Positions 35,610-47,894 are shown, numbered from the stretch's first letter. The stretch: 64,000 nt of DNA from Pseudocercospora fijiensis CIRAD86 (GCF_000340215.1 NW_006921548.1:669400-733399); one strand, 5' to 3'. The notes: generated from the letters alone by a model not told the origin. Made by a program: numbers and translations.

Positions 35610-38600
35610 CCGGAATAATTTTAGAATCGTTTAGGGTACTTAGATAGTAAGTTTCTATTAAGGAAAATAGTATAAGTGCCCTAGTAGTATACTAGATTAA
35701 ACTTTTAGTACTTAGCCTTAACCCTATACGACTAATTCCGCCGTTCTAATATCGTAGATACTTTAAATAAATCTCTCCGGTCCTACCCTATCTATTAACC
35801 TTACTAGATAGTAAGGACTAATATCCTAGAATTTCCGACTTATTTCTATAGGCACTTAGTACTAGATCTAGTAGTAGAACTATACCCTACTACCCGATTG
35901 CGTACTTAGAACGTAGAAATAATACTATCGTCTCTAAGACCCTTTATTTCTTTACCTAGAGATTTTAATCGAATTACTTAGAACCCCTAGCTAATTTAGA
36001 TAAAAGCTAAGTACTAAATATAGTACTAGGGTACTTAGAACCTTAGTATTACTAGTATAATACTCCTAGGTCGTAGTAGAACGCGTAGTACCCCGAGTCG
36101 GCTTCTAGAACTCTAAATACTATATCGGCCGTAATACCCCCGATATCTACGTAAGCCTTATACTTATTTATACTTTTTATATAAATTCGACCTAATAGAA
36201 TCTAATACGACCTAGAATAGTCGAGAAAACTAGCTAATACTAGCTAGAACCTCAAATATTCTAATGCAAATATTTTGATGTCCCTATTTAAGATTTAAGT
36301 AACGTACGGCCGCGCCTACGCTATATACGCGAACATTGTAATTTGTAATACTAGAATATTTGGCTCTAGGGTCTAGGTCGCTCGGGTAGACAATCCGGTA
36401 AAAGATGTTTCGGGAATAATTTTAAAATCGACTTACTAGGCCTAGATCGTAGGTTACTAGTAAGTAAAATAATAGGATAGCTCTAATAGTATACTCGATT
36501 ATAGTTTCTAAATCTATCCCTAACCCTATCGCCCTTAGTAAGCGGTCTAGGTCGCTCGGGCGGACAATCCGGTAAAAGATGTTTCCGGAATAATTTTGGA
36601 ATCGGTTAGGGTACTTAGATAGTAAGTTTCTATTAGGGAGAATAGTATAAGTGCTCTAATAGTATACTAAAATTAAGGTTTTAAAACTTATCCCTAACCC
36701 TGTCGCCCTTAGTAAGCGGTCTAGGTCGCTCGGGCGGACAATCCGGTAAAAGATATTTCCGGAATAATTTTAGAATCGTTTAGGGTACTTAGATAGTAAA
36801 TTTCTATTAAGGAAAATAGTATAAGTGCCCTAGTAGTATACTAGATTAGACTTTCAGTACTTAGCCTTAACCCTATACGACTAATTCCGCCGTTCTAATA
36901 TCGTAGATACTTTAAATAAATCTCTCCGGTCCTACCCTATCTATTAACCTTACTAGATAGTAAGGACTAATATCCTAGAATTTCCGACTTATTTCTATAG
37001 GCACTTAGTACTAGATCTAGTAGTAGAACTATACCCCACTACCCGATTGCGTACTTAGAACGTAGAAATAATACTATCGTCTCCGAGACCCTTTATTTCT
37101 TTACCTAGAGATTTTAATCGAATTACTTAGAACCCCTAGCTAATTTAGATAAAAGCTAAGTACTAAATATAGTACTAGGGTACTTAGAACCTTAGTATTA
37201 CTAGTATAATACTCCTAGGTCGTAGTAGAACGCGTAGTATCCCGAGTCGGCTTCTAGAACTCTAAATGCTATATCGGCCNNNNNNNNNNNNNNNNNNNNN
37301 NNNNNNNNNNNNNNNNNNNNNNNNNNNNNNNNNNNNNNNNNNNNNNNNNNNNNNNNNNNNNNNNNNNNNNNNNNNNNNNGGAGAATAGTATAAGTGCTCT
37401 AATAGTATACTAAAATTAAGGTTTTAAAACTTATCCCTAACCCTGTCGCCCTTAGTAAGCGGTCTAGGTCGCTCGGGCGGACAATCCGGTAAAAGATATT
37501 TCCGGAATAATTTTAGAATCGTTTAGGGTACTTAGATAGTAAATTTCTATTAAGGAAAATAGTATAAGTGCCCTAGTAGTATACTAGATTAGACTTTCAG
37601 TACTTAGCCTTAACCCTATACGACTAATTCCGCCGTTCTAATATCGTAGATACTTTAAATAAATCTCTCCGGTCCTACCCTATCTATTAACCTTACTAGA
37701 TAGTAAGGACTAATATCCTAGAATTTCCGACTTATTTCTATAGGCACTTAGTACTAGATCTAGTAGTAGAACTATACCCCACTACCCGATTGCGTACTTA
37801 GAACGTAGAAATAATACTATCGTCTCCGAGACCCTTTATTTCTTTACCTAGAGATTTTAATCGAATTACTTAGAACCCCTAGCTAATTTAGATAAAAGCT
37901 AAGTACTAAATATAGTACTAGGGTACTTAGAACCTTAGTATTACTAGTATAATACTCCTAGGTCGTAGTAGAACGCGTAGTATCCCGAGTCGGCTTCTAG
38001 AACTCTAAATACTATATCGGCCGTAATACCCCCGATATCTACGTAAGCCTTATACTTATTTATACTTTTTATATAAATTCGACCTAATAGAATCTAATAC
38101 GACCTAGAATAGTCGAGAAAACTAGCTAATACTAGCTAGAACCTCAAACATTCTAATACAAATATTTTAATGTCCCTATTTAAGATTTAAGTAACGTACG
38201 GCCGCGCCTACGCTATATACGCGAACATTGTAATACTAGAGTGTTTAGCTCTAGGGTCTAGAACGCGTAGTACCCCGAGTCGGCTTCTAGAACTCTAAAT
38301 ACTATATCGGCCGTAATACCCCCGATATCTACGTAAGCCTTATACTTATTTATACTTTTTATATAAATTCGACCTAATAGAATCTAATACGACCTAGAAT
38401 AGTCGAGAAAACTAGCTAATACTAGCTAGAACCTCAAATATTCTAATACAAATATTTTGATATCCCTATTTAAGATTTAAGTAACGTACGGCCGCGCCTA
38501 CGCTATATACGCGAACATTGTAATTTGTAATACTAGAATATTTGGCTCTAGGGTCTAGGTCGCTCGGGTAGACAATCCGGTAAAAGATGTTTTAGGAATA

Positions 38601-39003
38601 ATTTTAAAATCGACTTACTAGGCCTAGATCGTAGGTTACTAGTAAGTAAAATAATAGGATAGCTCTAATAGTATACTCGATTATAGTTTCTAAATCTATC
38701 CCTAACCCTATCGCCCTTAGTAAGCGGTCTAGGTCGCTCGGGCGGACAATCCGGTAAAAGATATTTCTAGAATAATTTTAGAATCGGTTAGGGTACTTAG
38801 ATAGTAAGTTTCTATTAGGGAGAATAGTATAAGTGCTCTAATAGTATACTAAAATTAAGGGTTTAAAACTTATCCCTAACCCTATCGCCCTTAGTAAGCG
38901 GTCTAGGTCGCTCGGGCGGACAATCCGGTAAAAGATATTTCTAGAATAATTTTAGAATTAGTTAGGGTACTTAGATAGTAAGTTTCTATTAGGGAGAATA
39001 GTA
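35610..39003 (+). repeat. Direct-repeat array of 174-175 bp units and a long 797-bp form
   Basis: Every unit begins CCGGAATAATTTT (or a RIP variant) and ends with a shared 37-bp motif that starts GGTCTAGGTCGCTCGGG and ends CCGGTAAAAGAT. The closing motif occurs at 36,370, 36,544, 36,718, 37,461, 38,552, 38,726 and 38,900. Short units start at 36,410, 36,584, 38,592, 38,766 and 38,941 (spacing 174-175). The long form (35,610-36,406; again from 36,759 and 37,502) has the same head and tail with about 620 extra bp inside. At 38,261 part of the long form is duplicated again. Most short units contain CCCTAACCCT near their end. The array stops abruptly at 39,003 against different sequence. No coding potential. 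Confidence 0.85.
37280..37379. other. Assembly gap (100 N)
   Basis: Exactly 100 N, the usual placeholder for a gap of unknown size, inside the direct-repeat array. The true copy number and length of the array are therefore unknown. Confidence 0.99.
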
Positions 39004-39290
39004 TTAGCTAGTAACCGGCCCTATACTATAGGCTGAGATTTAAGCCTATATAAGAGGCCTCCTTCTATATAGTAGATAGAGCATTAACCTCGTATAGTAT
39101 ATTATTTATATTATACTTCTATAATGCTTATATTGTAGGGCCCTAGTTACTAGCCTAAGCGACTCGTTTGTTATCCTATTATACTAAACATAGCTGCCTA
39201 TTTTGCTATAGGTTATATTACCCTCGGTTGCCTATACTATTGCTGCTAATAGTAGTAGTAGTATTAGTTTCCGTCCTTTATTAAAGCCGA
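39004..39290 (+). mobile_element. LTR-like segment upstream of a retrotransposon gag
   Basis: It interrupts a repeat unit at 39,003 and contains a strong TATA-type core (CTATATAAGAGGCC, about 39,047-39,060) in a layout like a retrotransposon LTR promoter. A gag reading frame follows 800 bp downstream on the same strand. No second copy was found by eye, so LTR status is inferred. Confidence 0.35.
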
Positions 39291-40097
39291 AGGTAGGGCT
39301 ATCTCTTTATATCTAATAGGTTCGGGTATGTTAAAGGTAGTCCTAGGGCACGAATAGCTATAATAGGAGCAAGGGCACGATAAGAGCCTATAGTATAGAC
39401 GATATAGAAGTATCTCGAGGGGCTACTACGACAAGCGAAGAAACCTCTTAACGAGGGCATCTCTTTAATTCCGAAAAGCTACAAACCCTTAGAACTGTTA
39501 TAGCTTAGGGCCTAGTCTATAACTATAGCTAGCTTCTAAGGACTCGGCTTTAGGTCGAAGACCTATTTAGTACCGCTTGCTCGAAATAAGCCCCGCCTAA
39601 GGAGGAGATAGACTAATTACCTATCGGCCTTACTTAGTTTGCTAAGACTATTAATAGATAGCAAATTCTAGATTGTAGGTCGGATAGCCGGGGAGCCCCC
39701 TATTAATCGGGTAGATCCTTTCCTAGGATTCGTAGCCTCGCTCGTATAGTGCTTAGCCTTCTACTAGGAATAGAAGGCTACTGCCCCTCCGCCTAGCTAA
39801 AGGAGATATTAAGAGCTAGTTTCTAGGATCTAGATATAAACAGAGATTGCAGTCTCTTCCTCCGAGCGGCTTTTATCTAATTTTACTAATTTAAGCTCCT
39901 AGAGGTAGTTAGGCGACCCCTAGGAGGCTAAATCCTAATAATACCCTAGGGGTAGTATTAGGGGAAACAGCCTAATATACTATTTCCTCGCGTAGCAATA
40001 TCGCAACAAACTAAACAAACTAAAATATACTAAAAACACCTTTATATAGCATTTATTTTATATAGCATTTTATTTTAGCTATTTTATAAACAATCGA
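39291..40097. other. RIP-mutated leader region before gag
   Basis: No clean frame. A plus-strand reading between about 39,390 and 39,940 has few stops and could be coding remnant. It ends near CCCTAGGGGTAGTATTAGGG (about 39,953), a palindrome-like motif that also occurs at about 3,429. Confidence 0.35.
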
Positions 40098-41160
40098 ATA
40101 AGCTCTAGCGAAAGCGAGTATTAAGAATTAGCGGAATCTTCTAAATCCGAAAACGTCCCTAATCCTATTAACGAGGAAATTAGGCGGCGACTAGTTAATA
40201 TAAGCGAGCCTCCTACGCCCTCTACGCTAGAGGCGCTCTATAATATCCTTATAAAGATAATAGAGAAGTAAACTAAGCTTCTCTATTAGAATAGGCGTCG
40301 CCTGCCTAAACTAGGAAGTAGTACAAACCCTTTATTCGAAGGCTAGAACGCTATAGTATACGTAGAGCGTTTTAAGGAAGGCTTAATTAAATATAAGCTT
40401 AATAGGGAATTTAACTAGTATAAGATCCGGTCCCTTACGAGGACTACTACTACTAAGCTTTACCGAACCCTTAGAACCCTAGTTAGCTACCTAGAAAAGG
40501 ACGATAAGTCTAATACTAACTAGGAGACCTTTAAGCTAGCCTTTCTAAGGGAGTATCGGGAGCGCGATAGCCGTCGCATTAAAGGTAGTCGCGCGTAGCT
40601 CGAAGCCCTCTGCTTAGTAAGACGTACTAAGGATAACGACCTAAAGGGGTATATCCGCGAATTTATCGAGTTAGCGGACGGTATCGAATAGAGTAACCTC
40701 GAAAACTCTTAGCGGACGAGGCTACTCCTTTAGGGGTTACCGTAGCCTATAGCTTAGCGTATCTTCCGTCGCTATAAGCTTAGCGAGGCCGATCCTAAGA
40801 GCTTTAGGAAATATAAGGAGGTCCTAGTATATATTAAGGGCGATATTAATAGCTCCGCCGATACGAGAAAGTTTATCTACGGCGAAGATAGAAACGACCT
40901 AGCGTAGGTTAGGAAAGAAGTTATAGGAAGTAGGGGACCTAAATTCCTTCCTAAATCGCAAAGTAGTCCGAAGACCGTAACTCCTACTATTACTAAACAC
41001 TCTTAGGATATTGCGGACTTAGCTAAATTCCTTTCCTAGCTTAACCTAAATACGAAGGTGTTATAGCGAGTTAGGGAAGTTATCGATGCTACTATACTAG
41101 GCGATATAGAGTTGCGGAGAAAACTATCGTCCTAGTTAAAGAGTAGCTATACGCGAGTTC
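40098..41160 (+). pseudogene. Retrotransposon Gag (RIP-killed)
   Basis: One frame reads from ATA at 40,098 (in line with ATG-to-ATA loss of the start by RIP) for about 350 codons with only TAG/TAA stops. N-terminus Ser/Glu-rich. The central capsid-like part shows KLYRTLRTLVSYLEKDDKSN, then ETFKLAFLREYRERDSRRIK, GYIREFIELADGIE and RIFRRYKLSEADPKSFRKY. This matches the retrotransposon gag domain (W-FK-xFLxxY ... RxxLExL ... Y-xEFxxLA); the Trp before ETFK is now TAG. No pol was found directly downstream, so the element is incomplete, or its pol is beyond recognition. Confidence 0.65.
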
Positions 41161-44100
41161 GCTAGATAGGGGGGAATAAGGTAAAGCCGCCCTTTATAGC
41201 GTTACTACTACGGCCCCGGGAAACGATAATATTTAGTCTATCGCCTATTATCTAGTATACGATATCGTATAAAAGGCTATAGAGACTAGCCCTCTCTTTA
41301 TTAGTAACTTCCTTAGAGAAGAAGCGGCGTAACTATATCTAGTCGCCTAGGCGCCTATTAGGCTTCGAAAGTATACGTAGTATATAGCTAGTATAGCGGT
41401 ATTTATATACCGAGCTTAATCGCTAAAACGCCTATCTAAATATTCTTCTATATCGATTTACCTCGTCCTCCTCTACCGGATCGCTATCCTCGTCCTTCGT
41501 ATACCCTACTCGAACCCTTTTATAGGTAGTAACGAGTTCGTCGATAGTCTCCTAGACGTACTTATAAAAGGCTTACTCTAGCCTCCCTAATCTAGTACTT
41601 CGGAGCTAGCGGCGGAGGAAGTCGTTACTATAGGCGGTCTACTAGAGCGCGGTAGTATAAAAGCGTAGTCGAACCTAGTTAAAAAGATCGACTAGTAGCT
41701 ATACGGCGTATATAGTACGGAGGCTTTCCTTAATATTTAATCCTCGATAGCTACCTTCCTACTCTTTATCGCCTCCCTACTCTTTATTACCTTCCTACTC
41801 TTTATTATACTCGCCTCTCTATTCGTAGCGATTACGGGATAGTCTATACTTTATACCGAATAAACTACTATTATAGGTCGTAGTTAGTATATCGAATAGT
41901 ACCGCTAGTATTACCGACGTAGTAGCTTCCTTAACGGCGTAAGATATATAATCTAGAGAGGCGGTATCGACGCCTACGTTAATAGACCTTTACGAAAGTA
42001 TAGTATAGATTGTAAAAAGCTAGCGGTTTAACTGTAAACGTGTAAAGTCGACGACCTAGGCACTCTCGAGTACGAAGAAAGGCTAGTAGTTACGACGCCC
42101 GTTTTATCCCTTAGCTAGGCTTAGGCGAGTTATAGGTAGATTAGGCTAATAGAGTATATCCTAACAAGTACGAACCTCTCCCTATACGCTAAAGGGAACG
42201 GTACTCGAAGCGTAGCTAGCTACCGTATTATACGCCTATATAATTTCTACCTTAAAGGCGTCTAGGATACGAGCTCGGCAGAAGGATATATCTCGGGCAA
42301 TAAGGGAAGTTATAGCGGCTACCTAGTCGATAGTAGACTAGGAGAATGTAAGGAGCGGCAGTATTAGCTAACTAAATATACTTTCTACTATTCGGTCGAT
42401 AGACGTAAAGAGATTCTTCGAGATATTATATCCTTAGTAGAAGCTAATACTACTAAGCTACTCTACGGACTTGCGGCGTAGTTTCCCTCGGATACTATAT
42501 GCCTCTTATATACCGAACTACTAATATACTTAGGGATACTCGATATTAAGGTCGCTAGTCGTCGTAATACTATAGGCTATCTAGCGGAGGGCGATAAGCG
42601 GAGATACTACGGCGTCTTCGACTATAGGTCTTATAGGTAGGTCTTCCTACGTAAGGTCGAACTATATACGGTCTATATTACGATACGTTAGGTCGAACTA
42701 GCGCTCGAGGGATTAATCTAGGAGCTCTTTTAGCTCTAAAGGAGTTTATATCTTTAGGCGGATTTTCGTCCTATACTATATAGTAACTAGTTCCGTATAC
42801 CGCTAATATTTATCTAGGTCTCGACGTAGTTAACGTTCGATATTCTACTATAAACGATATAGTCGTAGTCGAGCTACGTCGACTATAGGGTCCTAGTTTA
42901 CCGCTAGTAGATCTACGATATCGTATACGATTTTACTAACGGTCTAATTATTACCTTTAGTACCTTATTTCTATCGCGCGTATACTCGATTATATACTTA
43001 CTAGAAGGATAGGGGATAATATATAAGTACTCTAGACGAATAGATATCGTAGAGCGTAGGGATAAGGATAGTATCGATAAAGTAAGCCTATTTCTACTTG
43101 TTTATATAATAGCGACGTTACCGGTCGATCTTCTAATTTCGAGGCGTTTTAGGGATAGGAAGGTTAGAGAAGAAGAGGTACGTATCGAATCTAGAAGCGT
43201 CTAGTCCCGTTACGATACGTATATACTTATAGCGTAAGAGTCGGATCGGAGAGCGGCTAACTAGTATATACTAATCGTAAGTAATAGTCTTCGTAAACCG
43301 AGGCGTATAGAATAACCGAATACCGGCTCGGTACGTAGTAAGGGAGGTTAGAGGAAGGAGAAGTACGTCTATATCCTAGTAGCGAGTAATATAGAATAGC
43401 TAATTCGTATACGTAAGGTACGACTTCTCTAGTAATAGGACCGAAGTAGGTACCCTATTAACCTATCCGGCGAGGAGTCTACGCTAGTTAACGCCTCGTA
43501 GCTACTCGTATATATACGTCGGGAGCTTACTATACTCTATAACGTACGCGAGTATATCTAGAAGCTAGTAAAGTTAACTCTAAGCGAAGGTAGTAGTAGT
43601 ACCCTCGGCTACGAATTCTACGAGTATAACTTAAGGCGGCGTTAGATCCTCTCCTTCTACCTCTATATCCTCGCTTAGGGGATGTTAATAAAAGTAACCG
43701 GCTAGCGCGAACGCTCGATAAAGTATAGACCGACTATAAGGGGTCGATATAATAATAGGTAGGTTATATAGTTCTTTATCGTCGTCTATAGAAGCGTTAC
43801 TACTAGAAGTATAGCTAAAGTCCGATCGGATTAACCTACTAGTAGGCGACTATACTCGAGGGCTATAGAGCGTAACGTCGCTATTAGCGTCTCGATCCTA
43901 CCTAGCGAGCGGCTAGCCTCGCTATAGCGTAGGTCGTAGCGGTAGTAAGGCTTCGGTTAAGGTAGGTCTCGGGTTACGCTCTCTAGAATTTAGCTTAGTA
44001 CGTAGTACCCAGCGTTATAGCTATACTACCTCTACTCTAGAACGAGACCTTAGTAGGCTCTTTTTTAATTTAGACTAGGGGATGCTATCTCTTAACCTAG

Positions 44101-44375
44101 ACCTACGGTAGCTTCGCCTTAAACTAGGGCTAGGAATGCTACCTTTAGCGCCGGAACTAGGTATACTATCTCTAGAATAAGACTAAGATATACTCGCTCT
44201 TACGATCGATCGACGACGCTATACTAAGGCTCGCGGTTAAAGGCTCTATCTCTTAAAGTAGGCGACGAGACGCTCTCTTATAAAGTAGAAGGATAGATAG
44301 AGTAACTTCTTCGCGTAATCGGCGAAGAAGGAGGAGGAGTAGCTAACTTAGAAGCTAATAGTAGGGAAGGAGGAG

Positions 44376-44485
44376 CTACGCCTTCTAGAGAGGCTAGCCG
44401 GGGAGGATTCGCGGTTATAGAAGCTAGTAGTAGAGACAAAGGAGCTACGCTTTCTAGAGAGGCTAGCCGAGAAGGAGTCGCGGAT
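44376..44485. repeat. 69-bp direct repeat, about 1.6 copies
   Basis: CTACGCCTTCTAGAGAGGCT at 44,376 recurs as CTACGCTTTCTAGAGAGGCT at 44,445, with matching flanks (AGCCGGGGAGGATTCGCGG / AGCCGAGAAGGAGTCGCGG). The period of 69 is a multiple of three. Confidence 0.65.
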
Positions 44486-44497
44486 ATAGAAGATATA

Positions 44498-44737
44498 TAT
44501 ACTAGTTAAGTACGGTCTCTTTTAGAGAGGAGTCGACGTAGAGGAGCCTAAGGAATACCGACTAGTTAAGTACCTTCTACTTTAGAAAGGAGTCGACGTA
44601 GAGGAGCCTAAGGAATACCGACTAGTTAAGTACCTTCTACTCTAAAGAGGAGTCGACGTAGAGGAGCCTAAGGAATACCGACTAGTTAAGTACCTTCTAC
44701 TCTAAGGAGGAGTAGACGTAGATAAGCCTAAGGAATA
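44498..44737. repeat. 60-bp tandem repeat, four copies
   Basis: Unit beginning ACTAGTTAAGTACCTTCTAC and ending CCTAAGGAATACCG, repeated with an exact 60-bp period. Copies 2-4 differ at a few sites; copy 4 is more diverged. A period divisible by three fits a 20-residue protein repeat (Arg/Ser-rich when read on plus). Confidence 0.85.
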
Positions 44738-45532
44738 GCTAACCGAGGCTAGTCGCTTAAAGCGATAGCCTACGTAATCGGTTCTTATAGGATATACCTA
44801 GCGTTACTATCTCTTAAGGCAGAGTTGCCGAGGTTAGCTCTTGCTAATTAATCGACTATTGCGATAATATAATCGATATTAAGCGCGGTAACCTCGTTAT
44901 CGATTACCTATAGCCTATCTCTCGTATTTATACGCGGCGCTACCTATAAAGAGGGTAGTAGTAGTCGTAGCGCTATAGAAACTAGGAAGTTAGTAGCGGT
45001 ATTAGGTTAGATAGCCGAAGAGGTAGACGATAGAGCAGCTAGATAGGGTAGAAAAGTAGACGAAGATACTATTACGCCTTAGTCTTACTTATTAGCTTAC
45101 TATACTTTCTTCTAGGCTCGTCGCTAAGCGGTACTAGGTAACTTCCTCGCGGTATGTTCCTCTTTCTTCTTCCGCTCTTCTTCTTCTATACTAAGGGGCT
45201 TACGCTATCCTTTAGGCGGCATCCTATTAGTATCGTTAATAATAAGGCGTTTAGGTAATCTATAAGCCTAGATAGGTATAGAATTAGAGGCGATAGTTCT
45301 ATCCTATAGGAACTAGCTATAAATAATAAATAATACCCCTTTCTAGTTAAGCCTTTTTGTTATAAGGTAGTAAGGTTTAGTAGCGCCGTATATTTTACGT
45401 ATAGAGCAGCGCGTATAAATAGGTTTCTAGTCTGTTTATCGTAGCTATCCCGCGGAGACGTTCTAAGTCTAAGAACCTTATATCTAGTAACCGAAGAATA
45501 CTAAATAACGATAGAAGAGGTAATATCGAAAC

Positions 45533-45577
45533 TTTAGGTATATACCTAAACTATTACGTTTTAGGTGTATACCTAAA
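45533..45577. repeat. Two 18-bp palindromes 9 bp apart
   Basis: TTTAGGTATATACCTAAA (45,533-45,550) is a perfect palindrome. TTTAGGTGTATACCTAAA (45,560-45,577) is the same with one TG kept where the first has TA, so the two were probably identical before RIP. Confidence 0.7.
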
Positions 45578-46935
45578 GTTCTTCTAAACTCTTATCTTTA
45601 ATGTATACGCTAATATAGTTTCAAGTTGTTTCTCTATTATACCGTACGATAGGTAAACCTAAAAGGTGTTATAGTTTTACGTCCGTCGAATAAGCTTAGT
45701 TCTAACTCGGCGAAAGGCGGAGGTCCTAGGCGTCCTAGATCCTAGGTCTAGTTTATAGTAGTCCTCTATAATAGTAGAGGAAAACTATTTTATTAAGCAG
45801 TTAGCTAGGTTCTTATAATTCTAGATTTATGTTAGGTATATAGGTTAGCGGGATTTCGAGAAAGGGAGTCTCGGGTTATATATAGAAAGCTAGGGCTATA
45901 AAGCCGGAAATTAGCTTTCTTAGGAGAGCTAGTATTCTATAGCCGTATATAGCGATCGATATGCCCTAGGAGCCGTAGAATACGACTAGATATGCTTCTA
46001 TACTATCTATTTATTAGATAGGTTACTATATCTCGTAACCCTTAAAGACTTCCTTAGAGTTATAGACGACGATAGCGAGGTATACTAACTTAACTTAACG
46101 GACTCTAAATTTTTCGTACGACTAGGCGATTAAGTAACGATATTATTACGTAATTATATAAGCTAGGAAGAGTATAGTAAATCGTATAGGGAAGTGGTTT
46201 CATTTTTATATATATATAATATTTACCTACTTAACTAACTAACTAGGTTAGTATTCTACTCGGACTAAGACTATTAACTAAAGTAACTAGGTAGTTAGAA
46301 AGGGAAGAAGAGAAGGAAGGAAGAATAAAAGGAAAGGGATTACGATAGGGAGGTACTTAGTTAATCTGAAATTAGTTAGATATCTATTTCCTAACTAGCT
46401 AGTACTAGGTCTATATACGCTAAAGATACAAGTAGGAATATAGCTAAACTCTTCTTAAGCGCTACGGGATACTTATCGAGCTCTACGATATATATATAGT
46501 CGCAATCGCCGGTATATACCTATATAGCGCTAGTTGCTTCGTAGACATCGTACCCTTCTAGTCCGACCGTTAGCGTACGACTAGGGATGCGAGTAGAAAT
46601 AGTAGTAGGGATGCGATTATATAACTAAGTACGGAACGGAAAATCCGACCGAGGAGGTAGGTAGAGCTACGCCTTAAAGTCTTCCTCGTTAGATACTAGG
46701 CAAGACTAAACACGTAAATTAGTATAGATATATAGTAGAATATAGGAGTAGGGTATAGATAGAAATGTAGCTAAAGGTTCGGTATATAGAGGGAAATACT
46801 TAGGGGGATACGAGAAGAGATACGACTAAATATATAGCGAGCTAGATAAATTAGCTCGTTAGCTCGTCTATTCTAATTAGACTATTCTTTATCGCTAGTT
46901 ATAGCTAATTAGCTCGACGCGGGCGCGATCGAGGA

Positions 46936-46998
46936 GCGACTAAAAATACGGGAGAAGCGACTAAAAATATAAGAGAAGCGACTCGAAATGCGACTAGC
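46936..46998. repeat. 21-bp repeat, three copies
   Basis: GCGACTAAAAATAC.., GCGACTAAAAATAT.., GCGACTCGAAATGC.. at 46,936, 46,957 and 46,978. The period is 21. Confidence 0.6.
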
Positions 46999-47474
46999 GC
47001 CTTTAAGTTGTCTAATCTCTACTTATTCTCTTTAGCTTTACTCCTCTTCTTATCTATACTTATTTAAGCTAATTTATTCTTCTTCTCTTATAGAGTAAGA
47101 ATACCTTCTTCGATCGAGTCTTATATAATATAGCGCTTAATATAGACATCGCGCTTCTAACTAAGACGGTATATACGATTAATAGCCTAAGCCTTCTTAA
47201 GCTCGTATATAGTTAGAAGTGTATGCCGTAAATGCCTTATAAGCTATTTCGCTCCTTTTATAGACCTTCGTCCTATAGGTTCTAAAAGCGTAATACCTAC
47301 CTCGTTAACTATATATAATTAAGACTTTTTAAAACAGGTCGGTATAAAATGTACTACTAAGCTTCCTCTAGTAAGTACTATATAAGTAATGTTTCTCTAT
47401 AAGATATAACGCTAGACTAAGATACTTAAACGCTAGCTACGTCGTATAGGTAGATACGAGGTAGAAGTTAGCCG

Positions 47475-47858
47475 GTTCTTACGTCTACTCGTAGTCTGCC
47501 TTCTTTCGGTAGGAATAGGCTAAGCGGCTTATTAGCGGCGCCTTAGTCGTTCTAATACGAAGTAAGGACGAGTTCGTCTCTCGCGCTATTATCGTCTGCC
47601 TTCTAAAACTTATAATATAGGTAAATATATAAAATAGGCAGTTCTTACGTCTACTCGTAGTCTGCCTTCTTTCGGTAGGAATAGGCTAAGCGCCTTATTA
47701 GCGGCGCCTTAGTCGTTCTTATACTAAGTAAGGACGAGTTCGTATCTCGCGCTATTGTCGTCCGCCTTCTAAAACTTATATAGGTAAATATATAAGAATA
47801 GGCAGTTCTTACGTCTACTCGTAGTCTGCCTTCTATCGGTAGGAATAGGCTAAGCGCC
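47475..47858. repeat. 164-166 bp tandem repeat, 2.3 copies
   Basis: GTTCTTACGTCTACTCGTAG starts copies at 47,475, 47,641 and 47,805; the third is cut at about 47,858, where the kinesin-derived sequence begins. The period is not a multiple of three. Copies differ mainly by single substitutions. Confidence 0.85.
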
Positions 47859-47894
47859 TATAATATGTTATATTATAGGTTAGAGTACGGAACT

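Larger units (their letters stand above)
41161..45240 (+). other. RIP-mutated block with possible long decayed frame, family unknown
   Basis: A plus-strand reading from about 41,390 to 45,230 is interrupted only by TAG/TAA. It contains a hydrophobic run (about 41,740-41,850, IATFLLFIASLLFITFLLF) and, near its end, the 69-bp and 60-bp repeats, both multiples of 3. Stop density is about 6-7 per cent, not much below that of other frames in RIP DNA, and the minus strand gives similarly protein-like text around 42,300-42,650. So coding origin is possible and the strand is uncertain. No domain recognised. Confidence 0.3.
45241..47470. other. RIP-mutated DNA, not classified
   Basis: No frame or domain that I can support. 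It contains paired palindromes at 45,533-45,577 and a 21-bp triple repeat at 46,936-46,998. Confidence 0.4.

Noticed and set aside
36529..38884. CCCTAACCCT as a telomere end
   Set aside because: Only about one and a half repeats each, internal to a repeat unit, with sequence continuing on both sides.
42200..45240. A confident giant plus-strand gene
   Set aside because: The plus frame is readable through TAG/TAA, but the minus strand reads about equally well in part of the region, so strand and coding status are left open.
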